From positions 21,117 through 38,888 of the forward strand of contig JAMDCG010000056.1 of assembly GCA_023489425.1 (NCBI GenBank): a DNA stretch of 17,772 nt, written 5' to 3'. Positions 1 to 7,161 of this stretch are shown piece after piece; the first letter of the stretch is position 1, and each line of letters starts with the position of its first letter. Under the pieces are notes generated by a model that was given only the letters and a program-made list of their open reading frames with translations, had not been told where the DNA came from and did not search any database. Origin of the DNA: Thermoplasmatota archaeon. Its GTDB lineage: Archaea; Thermoplasmatota; Thermoplasmata; Thermoplasmatales; Thermoplasmataceae. The position numbers and the translations under genes are program-made.

Positions 1-3000
1 TCACATTTCCTGAGATTGAGTATACTGTGTAATTACCAGGCAACATTTCAGTTGGATTTGTAATTAATTCACCATTCTTTCCGTATATATACGCAGTGTT
101 TACATTTACTATGGCCAGTGAAACTTCAGGTTTAAATGATACATTAATACTCTTATTTGTTGCACCAACGGTAAAAGAATTCGTGTAGTCGCTAGCAAAC
201 ATGTTGCCACCCGTAACCGTGAATACGTAACTTCCAGAAGGCAGCCTGACTCTGGCTGTTCCATTAATTATCTGGGATGTCTGTGATGTTGTACCACCTA
301 TGTTTATTTCACCATTTAAAGGAGAGGAATTGAGGATGGGTTTGAAATTTAAGGTAACTGATTTAAGATTCACATTGAGAGCTACGGCTACATTTTGATT
401 CAACCTACTTGAACTACCAAAATATCCATCTCCATATACTCTTAGTGCAAAACCGTTTAATGAGGAACTCTGAGTGTAGATAGAAGCATATCCTCCAGAA
501 ACATTTGCTGCTTCGAAGGGATGCCCCGCCAGTTCAAAGATGCCTATTCCAGAATTTAATGCAGACAGTGAATTAAAGCCCCTGGATATGCCAGGGTTAT
601 AAATCTCAATCTTTTCCACTGTTGCATTTTGAGGTGACAGATAAACGTTTGAGCTTGTTGATATGGACTCTGCCTGTGATGCATAGTAGTCTTTTCCAGC
701 TCTGGTTAAGGTTTCATATATTCCATAATTATTGCCTGAAGGTAGAATGAATGTAACATTTTTCAGTGTTGTACTTTCATACTGTAGAACAGTACTGCCA
801 TATATAACCCCAATTGATCCTGAATATTTGGAGAGATTCAGGTTATTGTTTGTTATTGAGGTTGCATAACCTTTTACGAATGACATGCTGATGGTAGAAG
901 TTTTATTTATGTTGTAGGAACCGAGTGCGACATAATTTCCACTTGTCTCATAGATCGTATAATATCCTGGCGAGACCGTTCCTCTAAATTCATTGGATCC
1001 TAGATTTGTAAGGTTGGTATATGTACTCAGGTCGCCATTTTCAAGTATGGATAGATTACCTTTAACTACCGGACCCTTTAACAACACTGTAAGGTTCACC
1101 CCTAATTCAAGATTTATTGTCACGCTCTGGGTAGTGTTCAACGATGTGAATGATACCTCACTTATGCCTGAAATCAGGTTACCAAGGCTTGCATTAATCT
1201 TGTATGTACCTGAATTTAATGCGACATATACTTTCCCTGTACTGTTGGTCAGTAATTTTTCTTTTCCAACCATCACAGTAACGCCTGATGCAGGCTTACC
1301 TCCTGACTGAACGCTGATATCAAGCTTATTTTCATATACAAAAAGGTTTTTTGATATGCTTGATCCATTAGATATGGAAATGGTGTTTATGTTGCTATAT
1401 ATGGAGTTGTTTGAAATTACACTCACGTTATATGTCCCTATTGGAATGTTAACAAACCTGTAATTTCCGTTCACTATGGGAGTTAAAAATTTCTGTCCAG
1501 ACGTAGAATTGCTTATTTCCACATTGCCGCTTGTGACCTGTTGTGATGTATATCCAGATGACTTTGGCTTTTCTAGGGTAACACTACCTGAGGCACCGGT
1601 ACTTGCAGTTATAATGTTCTTTTGGATGTAATAGTTAGGCAATCCAGTTGTTTCATTTATTCCAACAACTTTTCTTTCTGCCATTGCCCTGCTTATAATT
1701 ACCTTTTTAGCTGTTAAAAAGTTATTGCCCTCCAGGAACTCCTTGTTTAGGGCACCATATGAATAAATCAATGTATCATTTCCAGGCAGAACGGTGATAT
1801 TATAGAATCCGTTCTTGTTGGTTACAATCGTGCTGTGTGGAATGTTATACTGATCATATACTGTTACCCTAATTCCTGGAAGCGGTAATCCACTGGGAGT
1901 TTTTACCTGGCCTTCTACTATAGCCCCTGGGAAGTATCTCAGTATTGGATCTGATGACTGGATTATGGAAGAGAGACCGGGGAATATGAAAGCTGTTCCT
2001 TTCCCAGAATGTTCCAGAGAATATGCTTTTTGCAGTGAAATTATGGAAAAGTCGTTTGGGTGGCTTGTATAGTTAGTGTAGGGATTATAAGGAACTCCTT
2101 CGTAACATATTTCAAAATTGCTCATGTTAAAGGCCGGCTCCATTGTGTACTGGGAACTGCCATATGATAGACCGGGGATTCCATTTGTTTGACCAACTGC
2201 TGATGGCGGAAGACCGACAAGAGCTTTGTATATGGTGGTATTGTAAAATGCCGGTGTGTATCCGAGTTCATAGGAAGTTACTGTTGCTGTGACTGGAGTT
2301 TCGTTAAGTGGAAATGTTCCATTTGTCGTTACTGCATAAATCTGGTAATATTCATATGGAACGATAGCACCAGATGATGTCGTATATGCTGGTGTGTCAG
2401 TCAGATAGGCTGGTGCGTAAAAGGTTCCTGTATCAGTTGCAGATAATGGGAACAATGTGTGGTCAACCTGTATGTACTGTATGCTCCAACCTGTAGCCTG
2501 CTGTATTTCCTGATAGAGATCAACAAGGTTAGGCAGACTAAGTTTGGAGGCTAGTTGACCTTTCTCCAGTGCATAATAGGCATTTGCTGATGTTATACTT
2601 GTGTTGAATTTTCCATATATAGTGGAATTATCCGCAATCCATTGCTTGTAATTCATTGGATTCTTATAGATATTTTCAAGCAATGTTATTTCTGAATTGT
2701 TGAAATATTGGGAGAATACACTTTGCAATTGCGGAGAAAACTTTCCGCTAGTGTTATCCAGGGATGCCTGCATAAGCCTTGATGAGAAAAGCGCAATTAT
2801 CTGCGATTCATTGGTAGAAAGCAGAATTTGACCGGCTATCTGATATGCCTGCTGAAAGTCATCAGCCACTGTAGGATGTTCTCCCTGATAAAGTTCCTGG
2901 AAACCATAATCCCACCAATCCACATAAGCAGGTTTATCAGCAAGTGACAGGTTTGCCTGCTGTTCTGCAAGCCATGCCATTGATAGGGATAGCGGAGAAC

Positions 3001-4666
3001 TGCTGTTAGTTATTTGGGAACCCGTAGTCCCAAAATATGCGCTTTCATTGGCTAGATATGCTGGTGGTTTTGCAAAGGACGGTAATGCTGAATAAACCTG
3101 ATGATTTACTTCTGGTGCAGAATTCACAGGCACGGCTGCGGACATTACCCCAAGGCCTGAAGGTATTAATATTCCAAATACAACAATGATGACCATCACA
3201 GCCTGTAACCAGGATATATCTCCTTTTATACCACTCCTCTTTCTAAATGCTTTCTTGGTCCTGGTATCATCCTTTACGTTGGAGAGTTTAAGTATATCTG
3301 CGAAGTAGTAAAGGAGTGCACCTCCCATTATTGCGTATGCGGGTGATGCAGTTATATTGAATCTGGCAGCTGTAAAACTCATATAAATAGACACGGCCGA
3401 GAAGATGATTAAAAATGCAAGAGAATCGGTCTTCTCTTTGATGAATTTGTAGATAACAAACATGAAACCGCCAACACCAACTACAAATTGAGCGACACCA
3501 AATCCTCCTATATACTGACCGAGAGCTGGAGCTTGAGCTTCAGCTATAGTTGAATATAGCTTTGTTTTTATGAAATATCCTTCACCGCTGATGATTTCTG
3601 AATACATGTGAGGAGATATAAAATATAGGCCTCCAACAAAGGCTGATACGGTCAATACTAGCACGGGAATGGCAATGATCCATGGTTTTCTGCCTACTAT
3701 GCCAATTAGGGCTGCAATGAATATCATCCCAACTCCAATTAGTAAAGGCGGCACATACCAGATTGCTGGAGCATTATCTGCAGCATAGTAATAATACCCT
3801 CCCATTGCGAATGATAGGAACACGAATATAATGCTTATATAAAGAAGATATCCGGTGTTCCTTGAAAGAAAGAGGTTTATCAATAACTGTGCCACGACAT
3901 AAATTGTTATGATTGCCAGTATGTATGCATGACCCTGCCATGACAGCATGAGGGCCCCGTAAGAAGCACCCGCGAACAGGGCATAAAAGGTGGATTTCTT
4001 ATTTGATCTAATATAGTTCATTATGCTGGAATAATAGTTGTTGACTTTCAGTAAACTCCCCTCTATTATTCTGTTCTTGTTTGCATAATGAACGGCTCTT
4101 TCGAAGAAATAAATGGCAAAAAATGCGAATATAAGTTCTGGAGTGTGCATTCTTCCGTCAGAGAGTATACCAGATGTAAGATTACTTGGCATAAGAGTGT
4201 ACAGAACTGCACCTATCATTCCAGCTTTTCTTCCAAGTATACTTTTTCCAAGCATATAGACTGGAATTATCAGTAGGGCCCCAAATACTGCATCGAACTC
4301 CATGAATGAATAATAGGCTGCGTGCAAAGCCCCACCAAAAATAGGTGCGGTTATTGTTGCAACAAATGCTATCATCCAGTGGAAAAACAATGGCCTTGGA
4401 TCTCCTGAACCTATTGGGTAGTTTAGCCCGCTGGTATGAAGCAGAGAAACGTGAGTTGTAAGTATCTGTATAATTATGTAATAATTAAAATAGGGATCAC
4501 TTCCACCAGAGAAATTCGCGTATCCGTTTAAGAATGACTGCCCCCACATATAATAATTGGATAGGAACATGTATAGGGAAAACAGCAACAGGATTCCTGC
4601 GAACTCCCAATTACGGCTGAACCAGCCTTTAAATTTTTTTATAGATTCAATTTCCTGGAGTTCCAT
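1..4666 (-). CDS. aglB: Oligosaccharyltransferase AglB (STT3), very large, C-terminus beyond window
   Basis: This membrane enzyme transfers lipid-linked glycans to Asn of N-X-S/T sequons on the outer face of the cell membrane. I translated the reading frame by hand: it is open from the ATG at 4666 to the window edge, giving at least 1555 residues and no stop. Residues about 15-510 hold roughly 13 hydrophobic segments. Family motifs are visible: GGSDPYFNYY (D57) fits the first DXD-type loop, SDGRMH (D170) is a candidate for the second, TIAE at 373-376 matches the archaeal TIXE motif, and the signature WWDYG is at 584-588. From about residue 915 (VEGQVKTPSGLPLPGIRV) a carboxypeptidase-regulatory-like beta-sandwich begins. 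It is followed by more Ser/Thr/Asn-rich beta modules with recurring G-x-Y turns. The identity is secure. The C-terminal extension is far longer than I expect for AglB. pheT lies 98 bp upstream on the same strand. Confidence 0.93.
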   Translation of the reverse strand, partial: MELQEIESIKKFKGWFSRNWEFAGILLLFSLYMFLSNYYMWGQSFLNGYANFSGGSDPYFNYYIIIQILTTHVSLLHTSGLNYPIGSGDPRPLFFHWMIAFVATITAPIFGGALHAAYYSFMEFDAVFGALLIIPVYMLGKSILGRKAGMIGAVLYTLMPSNLTSGILSDGRMHTPELIFAFFAIYFFERAVHYANKNRIIEGSLLKVNNYYSSIMNYIRSNKKSTFYALFAGASYGALMLSWQGHAYILAIITIYVVAQLLINLFLSRNTGYLLYISIIFVFLSFAMGGYYYYAADNAPAIWYVPPLLIGVGMIFIAALIGIVGRKPWIIAIPVLVLTVSAFVGGLYFISPHMYSEIISGEGYFIKTKLYSTIAEAQAPALGQYIGGFGVAQFVVGVGGFMFVIYKFIKEKTDSLAFLIIFSAVSIYMSFTAARFNITASPAYAIMGGALLYYFADILKLSNVKDDTRTKKAFRKRSGIKGDISWLQAVMVIIVVFGILIPSGLGVMSAAVPVNSAPEVNHQVYSALPSFAKPPAYLANESAYFGTTGSQITNSSSPLSLSMAWLAEQQANLSLADKPAYVDWWDYGFQELYQGEHPTVADDFQQAYQIAGQILLSTNESQIIALFSSRLMQASLDNTSGKFSPQLQSVFSQYFNNSEITLLENIYKNPMNYKQWIADNSTIYGKFNTSITSANAYYALEKGQLASKLSLPNLVDLYQEIQQATGWSIQYIQVDHTLFPLSATDTGTFYAPAYLTDTPAYTTSSGAIVPYEYYQIYAVTTNGTFPLNETPVTATVTSYELGYTPAFYNTTIYKALVGLPPSAVGQTNGIPGLSYGSSQYTMEPAFNMSNFEICYEGVPYNPYTNYTSHPNDFSIISLQKAYSLEHSGKGTAFIFPGLSSIIQSSDPILRYFPGAIVEGQVKTPSGLPLPGIRVTVYDQYNIPHSTIVTNKNGFYNITVLPGNDTLIYSYGALNKEFLEGNNFLTAKKVIISRAMAERKVVGINETTGLPNYYIQKNIITASTGASGSVTLEKPKSSGYTSQQVTSGNVEISNSTSGQKFLTPIVNGNYRFVNIPIGTYNVSVISNNSIYSNINTISISNGSSISKNLFVYENKLDISVQSGGKPASGVTVMVGKEKLLTNSTGKVYVALNSGTYKINASLGNLISGISEVSFTSLNTTQSVTINLELGVNLTVLLKGPVVKGNLSILENGDLSTYTNLTNLGSNEFRGTVSPGYYTIYETSGNYVALGSYNINKTSTISMSFVKGYATSITNNNLNLSKYSGSIGVIYGSTVLQYESTTLKNVTFILPSGNNYGIYETLTRAGKDYYASQAESISTSSNVYLSPQNATVEKIEIYNPGISRGFNSLSALNSGIGIFELAGHPFEAANVSGGYASIYTQSSSLNGFALRVYGDGYFGSSSRLNQNVAVALNVNLKSVTLNFKPILNSSPLNGEINIGGTTSQTSQIINGTARVRLPSGSYVFTVTGGNMFASDYTNSFTVGATNKSINVSFKPEVSLAIVNVNTAYIYGKNGELITNPTEMLPGNYTVYSISGNV

Positions 4667-4700
4667 TTCTTGACTACCGAAAACGCTAATACAATTGAAC

Positions 4701-4708
4701 TATTAAAA
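4701..4708 (-). promoter_or_regulatory. Probable TATA box for aglB
   Basis: On the minus strand this reads TTTTAATA, about 38 bp before the aglB ATG at 4666. Transcription would then start near 4679 with a leader of about 13 nt. An alternative AT-rich stretch lies just upstream (4711-4720). The call rests on position and composition only. Confidence 0.3.
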
Positions 4709-4738
4709 TGTTTAAGAATATTCGCCCCATTGGTTTCC

Positions 4739-4751
4739 CTCAATAATTGAG
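4739..4751. repeat. Short perfect inverted repeat between pheT and aglB
   Basis: CTCAAT and ATTGAG are separated by one base (CTCAATAATTGAG). The element starts 14 bp past the pheT stop and lies upstream of the aglB promoter. The one-base spacer makes a good RNA hairpin unlikely and no T-run follows on the minus strand, so a protein-binding site is a better guess than a terminator. Confidence 0.3.
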
Positions 4752-4764
4752 ATTTTCAGCCGGT

Positions 4765-6357
4765 TCAATCTGAATTTGAGTTTATTAAGATGGACTTCAG
4801 ACTTAATTCCATAAAAGAGACTGGAAATGGTATCTTAAATTTCTCCAGTAATAGTGGATGTACTTCACCGATTAGGTTGGACGATGAATTATTTTGAGTT
4901 AAAACTATATTGCCTGACCTTCCATTAATAAAGTGATCGTTATTCAATGGTTTAATTTCGAAGGATGTAATATTCGCAGCTCTAAGCATAGCATCCAGAA
5001 CGCCTTTAATTGTGTCAAAAGAAATTGATTTTCCGCTCATTATGCAACCTATGGAGGTTTCCTGTGCTCCGTCTTCTTTTATGCAGTCACCTATCTCAAA
5101 CAATGTCTGTGGGAAAGGTTCAGCCCTGTTCCTTTCGATTGTCCCCATCAAGCTTGGCAGTAAATCCTGCCTTATTTTACTGAAATCAGAACTCTTTGGG
5201 TTGTGGATTGTATAAAATTGGGCTAGTTCACTCGAATCTGATAGTACAAAGTTCTTTACCTCCTGAAATCCCATCCCAATCATGATATTTCTCAGTGCAT
5301 TAGATGCGTGGTTAATTTCATTTTCTTTTCCTATGAAGTTATTCTTCAATACTCCCTCATGAACGTTTTCAATGCCATATCCTTTTATGAAATCTTCTAT
5401 GATGTCAACCTCACCCATTATATCTATTCTGCTAATGGGAATAGGACAATAGCCATCATTGTATCTAATTCCCATTCTGCTTAAAGTTTTAAATATAGTA
5501 TCTTCCTCTGCATCTATTCCTGCTATTTTTTTTATATAGTCCGGTGAGATTTTAATTTTTTTTGTGATTATGTTTTCAAGATATCTTGAATAGTTATCAG
5601 GTAATGAGATATTTACACCCTTACTTACGAAATAGCCCGCCATTAACCTGAACCCAAGATCTAATCCCTGCTGTGAAGTTGCAGTTATGTCCACAAGCAT
5701 TCTCCCGGTATTGGGAGTTACCCTGGTTCTAAACGTATTGAAAAATGGTGGAACTGAAATGATGCCGGACTTGTCGGAAACACCCACTACTTCATCTTTG
5801 TTATATAATGATTGATACCTTATCCCCTTCTCGTGCTTGTTCAATAGTTCAGAAATCTTTCCTGTCATTCCATCATAAGTCGTTATAACTTCACTTATGT
5901 CTATTGGCCCGTAAGCTATTTCTCCCCTAATGGCAGATAAATCATGAACACCGATGGCAAACTTACTTCTATTCTTTCCTACTGACTCGGAAACTCGATC
6001 TGAATATTCCAAAAAATCTTTATAAATTGTTTCTTGATTGTTGGGTGAGCTAAGATTTTCTGTCTCAAAAATAATGAAGTATGGTCGTGTGCGTGCATGA
6101 TGAATCGAAATATTTTCCTTCTTCAAGGAAATTTTACCTTCTCTTATTTTTCCAATTTTATAGGTTTGGAGACAGCTTGACAGAGACCCTATGGAATACA
6201 GATCGGGTCTATCTGGATTTAACTCTATTTTTATATCATCTTCCAGTTGAGGCTCGAAACTGAATCCGATTATTCTTGAAAACTCATAAATATTTTGCTT
6301 CCAATCTAAACCGAAGTATTCCTCCATTGCTTCACGGTTTGATCTTATAACTACCAT
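4765..6357 (-). CDS. pheT: Phenylalanyl-tRNA synthetase beta subunit, archaeal type
   Basis: This is the beta chain of the alpha2-beta2 enzyme that charges tRNA-Phe, and it carries the editing site that removes Tyr-tRNA-Phe. Length is 530 residues, close to other archaeal PheT and shorter than bacterial PheT, which has extra tRNA-binding domains. ELNPDRPDL near residue 46 is typical of the N-terminal part. The B3/B4 editing region follows with KFAIGVHDL, ISVPPFF and MLVDITAT (about 130-235). B5-like and catalytic-like domains come next, with RQDLLPSLMG near 395, TLFEIGDC, and a terminal IGEVHPLLLEKF segment. The ATG at 6357 lies 5 bp after the stop of the upstream RHH gene, so the two are almost certainly cotranscribed. 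The partner pheS is not in the window and must be encoded elsewhere. Confidence 0.95.
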   Translation of the reverse strand: MVVIRSNREAMEEYFGLDWKQNIYEFSRIIGFSFEPQLEDDIKIELNPDRPDLYSIGSLSSCLQTYKIGKIREGKISLKKENISIHHARTRPYFIIFETENLSSPNNQETIYKDFLEYSDRVSESVGKNRSKFAIGVHDLSAIRGEIAYGPIDISEVITTYDGMTGKISELLNKHEKGIRYQSLYNKDEVVGVSDKSGIISVPPFFNTFRTRVTPNTGRMLVDITATSQQGLDLGFRLMAGYFVSKGVNISLPDNYSRYLENIITKKIKISPDYIKKIAGIDAEEDTIFKTLSRMGIRYNDGYCPIPISRIDIMGEVDIIEDFIKGYGIENVHEGVLKNNFIGKENEINHASNALRNIMIGMGFQEVKNFVLSDSSELAQFYTIHNPKSSDFSKIRQDLLPSLMGTIERNRAEPFPQTLFEIGDCIKEDGAQETSIGCIMSGKSISFDTIKGVLDAMLRAANITSFEIKPLNNDHFINGRSGNIVLTQNNSSSNLIGEVHPLLLEKFKIPFPVSFMELSLKSILINSNSD

Positions 6358-6362
6358 ATGGA

Positions 6363-6689
6363 TCAGTCCCTCTTCTCCCTTCCTATGCTCTCGCCCTCAT
6401 TGCTGATCTTATTCCTGGTATATTCCTTTAATACACTTCTGATTAGATCATCAATAGATACAGCTTCTCCTCTCTGCAATAAAGTGTTCAGGTCATCTAC
6501 CATTTTTCTTGTCAACTGGACTTCAACTTTCTTATTGATTCCTTCATCATCATTTTTTTCCAGAAATTCTCTTAATGCAATCCTTATTATTTCGGAGATG
6601 CTTTCATAATTATACCTGTCTAAAAGTTTCTCCATTCTGTCCATGTCTTCTTCTGATAACCTGATTGTTATTCTATAAGGAACCGCCAT
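6363..6689 (-). CDS. Tandem ribbon-helix-helix (CopG/Arc-like) DNA-binding protein
   Basis: A 108-residue protein with two consecutive ribbon-helix-helix-like units. In the first, the strand YRITIRL is followed by helix SEEDMDRMEKLLDRY and helix SISEIIRIALREFLEK (residues 5-45). In the second, the strand KVEVQLT is followed by RKMVDDLNTLLQRG and SIDDLIRSVLKEYTRN (about 53-95). RHH proteins normally dimerise to form a two-strand beta ribbon that enters the DNA major groove. One chain with two units could form the ribbon by itself or bind as a larger assembly. The charged tail (EGESIGREKRD) ends 5 bp before pheT, so they form one operon. The start chosen is the ATG giving MAVPYRIT; another ATG 13 bp upstream is out of frame. 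It may regulate its own operon or a neighbour; the target is unknown. Confidence 0.82.
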   Translation of the reverse strand: MAVPYRITIRLSEEDMDRMEKLLDRYNYESISEIIRIALREFLEKNDDEGINKKVEVQLTRKMVDDLNTLLQRGEAVSIDDLIRSVLKEYTRNKISNEGESIGREKRD

Positions 6690-6702
6690 AATGAACCGCC
6701 AT
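6673..6702 (-). other. Possible 9-codon upstream ORF overlapping the RHH start
   Basis: The first ATG of the duplicated start reads MAVHYGGSL and ends at TAG (6675-6673), 14 bases inside the RHH gene. The predicted transcription start is only a few bases before this ATG, so ribosomes could begin here and reduce or couple RHH translation. There is no evidence that it is translated. Confidence 0.2.
6677..6702 (-). repeat. 13-bp tandem duplication of the RHH gene start
   Basis: On the minus strand, ATGGCGGTTCATT (6702-6690) is followed directly by ATGGCGGTTCCTT (6689-6677), identical at 12 of 13 positions. Each copy begins with an ATG. The second ATG is the in-frame start of the RHH protein; the first is in another frame. 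Confidence 0.85.
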
Positions 6703-6730
6703 TAAATATGTCTCATTAAGTTTATTCAGT

Positions 6731-6740
6731 TTATAAATAT
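6731..6740 (-). promoter_or_regulatory. TATA box for the RHH-pheT operon
   Basis: On the minus strand this reads ATATTTATAA, a strong archaeal TATA box. Its centre, about 6735, predicts a transcript start near 6709. That is about 7 nt before the upstream ATG (6702) and about 20 nt before the RHH start (6689). Confidence 0.55.
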
Positions 6741-6815
6741 TTGTCCCAAAAATATCTACAGGTATAGAAAATCACAATTAGCCATCTTTCCTGAATAGGC
6801 TTTAACAAATAACGC

Positions 6816-6838
6816 TCTCTATTATAAGTGATAAGAGA
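6816..6838. repeat. Imperfect inverted repeat / possible hairpin
   Basis: TCTC-TA-TTAT, then loop AAGTG, then ATAA-GAGA. The arms pair over 8 bp with a 2-base bulge (TA) in the left arm. It could be an operator or a weak RNA hairpin. No function can be assigned. Confidence 0.3.
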
Positions 6839-6891
6839 ACCCACTACTTTAGTTTCATCTAATGCCTTTTTTTGTAGTTATGAAAGTGAAA

Positions 6892-6907
6892 TAACCAGAA
6901 CTGGTTA
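6892..6907. promoter_or_regulatory. Operator-like inverted repeat TAACCAG-AA-CTGGTTA
   Basis: Two perfect 7-bp arms are separated by AA. Its higher G+C stands out in an AT-rich spacer. It lies about 190 bp before the RHH start and about 255 bp before the Tes-like start, so it could serve either promoter. The binding protein is unknown. Confidence 0.4.
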
Positions 6908-6982
6908 GTCTGCTTTAAATGTAATATAAACCTGCTAAATATCAGTGTATAATTAAACTTTGAATTACCATAATCACAGGAG

Positions 6983-6998
6983 ATATTTTGCAAAATAT
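6983..6998. promoter_or_regulatory. Perfect 16-bp palindrome ATATTTTGCAAAATAT
   Basis: An uninterrupted 16-bp palindrome centred between 6990 and 6991. It has no loop, so it is more like a binding site for a symmetric protein dimer than an RNA structure. It is 120-135 bp upstream of the Tes-like TATA box. Confidence 0.4.
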
Positions 6999-7093
6999 TC
7001 TAAATATCGTACAGATTGAATAGATATATTTTTCTCAATTAAACACATTGTGAGTGAAAAAGAGACATAAGGAGTGAACTATATTCAGATAAA

Positions 7094-7110
7094 GTAGTTA
7101 CAAAAACTAC
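7094..7110. promoter_or_regulatory. Inverted repeat GTAGTT-N5-AACTAC next to the Tes-like promoter
   Basis: Perfect 6-bp arms around ACAAA end 7 bp before the TATA box of the downstream gene, where an activator or repressor site would be expected. A lone GTAGTT also occurs near 6874-6879 in the same spacer. Confidence 0.4.
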
Positions 7111-7117
7111 AAAACAC

Positions 7118-7126
7118 TTTTAATAT
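7118..7126 (+). promoter_or_regulatory. TATA box for the tetraether-synthase-like gene
   Basis: TTTTAATAT is preceded by the purine-rich AAAACAC, which could serve as a BRE. The centre near 7122 predicts transcription from about 7146-7149, leaving a short leader that still contains the ribosome-binding site. Confidence 0.45.
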
Positions 7127-7147
7127 TGGAATGTCTACAATAGAAAT

Positions 7148-7154
7148 AAGGTGA
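7148..7154 (+). promoter_or_regulatory. Ribosome-binding site that selects the TTG start
   Basis: AAGGTGA contains the archaeal Shine-Dalgarno core GGTGA. It ends 7 bases before the TTG at 7162, but 16 bases before the in-frame ATG at 7171. This spacing favours TTG as the start. Confidence 0.6.
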
Positions 7155-7161
7155 AAAAAAA

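Larger units (their letters stand above)
6690..7161. other. Divergent intergenic region, no gene seen
   Basis: About 470 AT-rich bases separate the RHH-pheT operon (minus) from the Tes-like gene (plus). All plus-strand frames I checked are broken by stops within about 20 codons. I see no tRNA-like or rRNA-like sequence. The region holds a promoter at each end, three perfect inverted repeats (6892-6907, 6983-6998, 7094-7110), an imperfect hairpin (6816-6838) and an extra TATA-like stretch around 6922-6930 with no ORF behind it. Confidence 0.7.

Noticed and set aside
993..1310. 105-codon plus-strand ORF opposite aglB
   Set aside because: It lies wholly antisense to a continuous, well-recognised AglB frame and its protein has no coherent features.
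4088..4276. 62-codon plus-strand ORF opposite aglB
   Set aside because: Antisense to the transmembrane part of AglB; no domain and no promoter.
2500..4666. Possible frameshift or split in aglB
   Set aside because: Codon phase was checked at several points (about 600, 1320, 1860, 2040, 2880 and 4600) and the frame stays the same with sensible protein throughout.
6358..6609. 83-codon plus-strand ORF opposite the RHH gene
   Set aside because: The minus-strand RHH frame gives a recognisable fold and sits in an operon; this one is its shadow.
6690..7161. tRNA, CRISPR or small protein in the long spacer
   Set aside because: There are no regularly spaced direct repeats and no cloverleaf-like arms or TTC loop. 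ORFs are shorter than about 20 codons.
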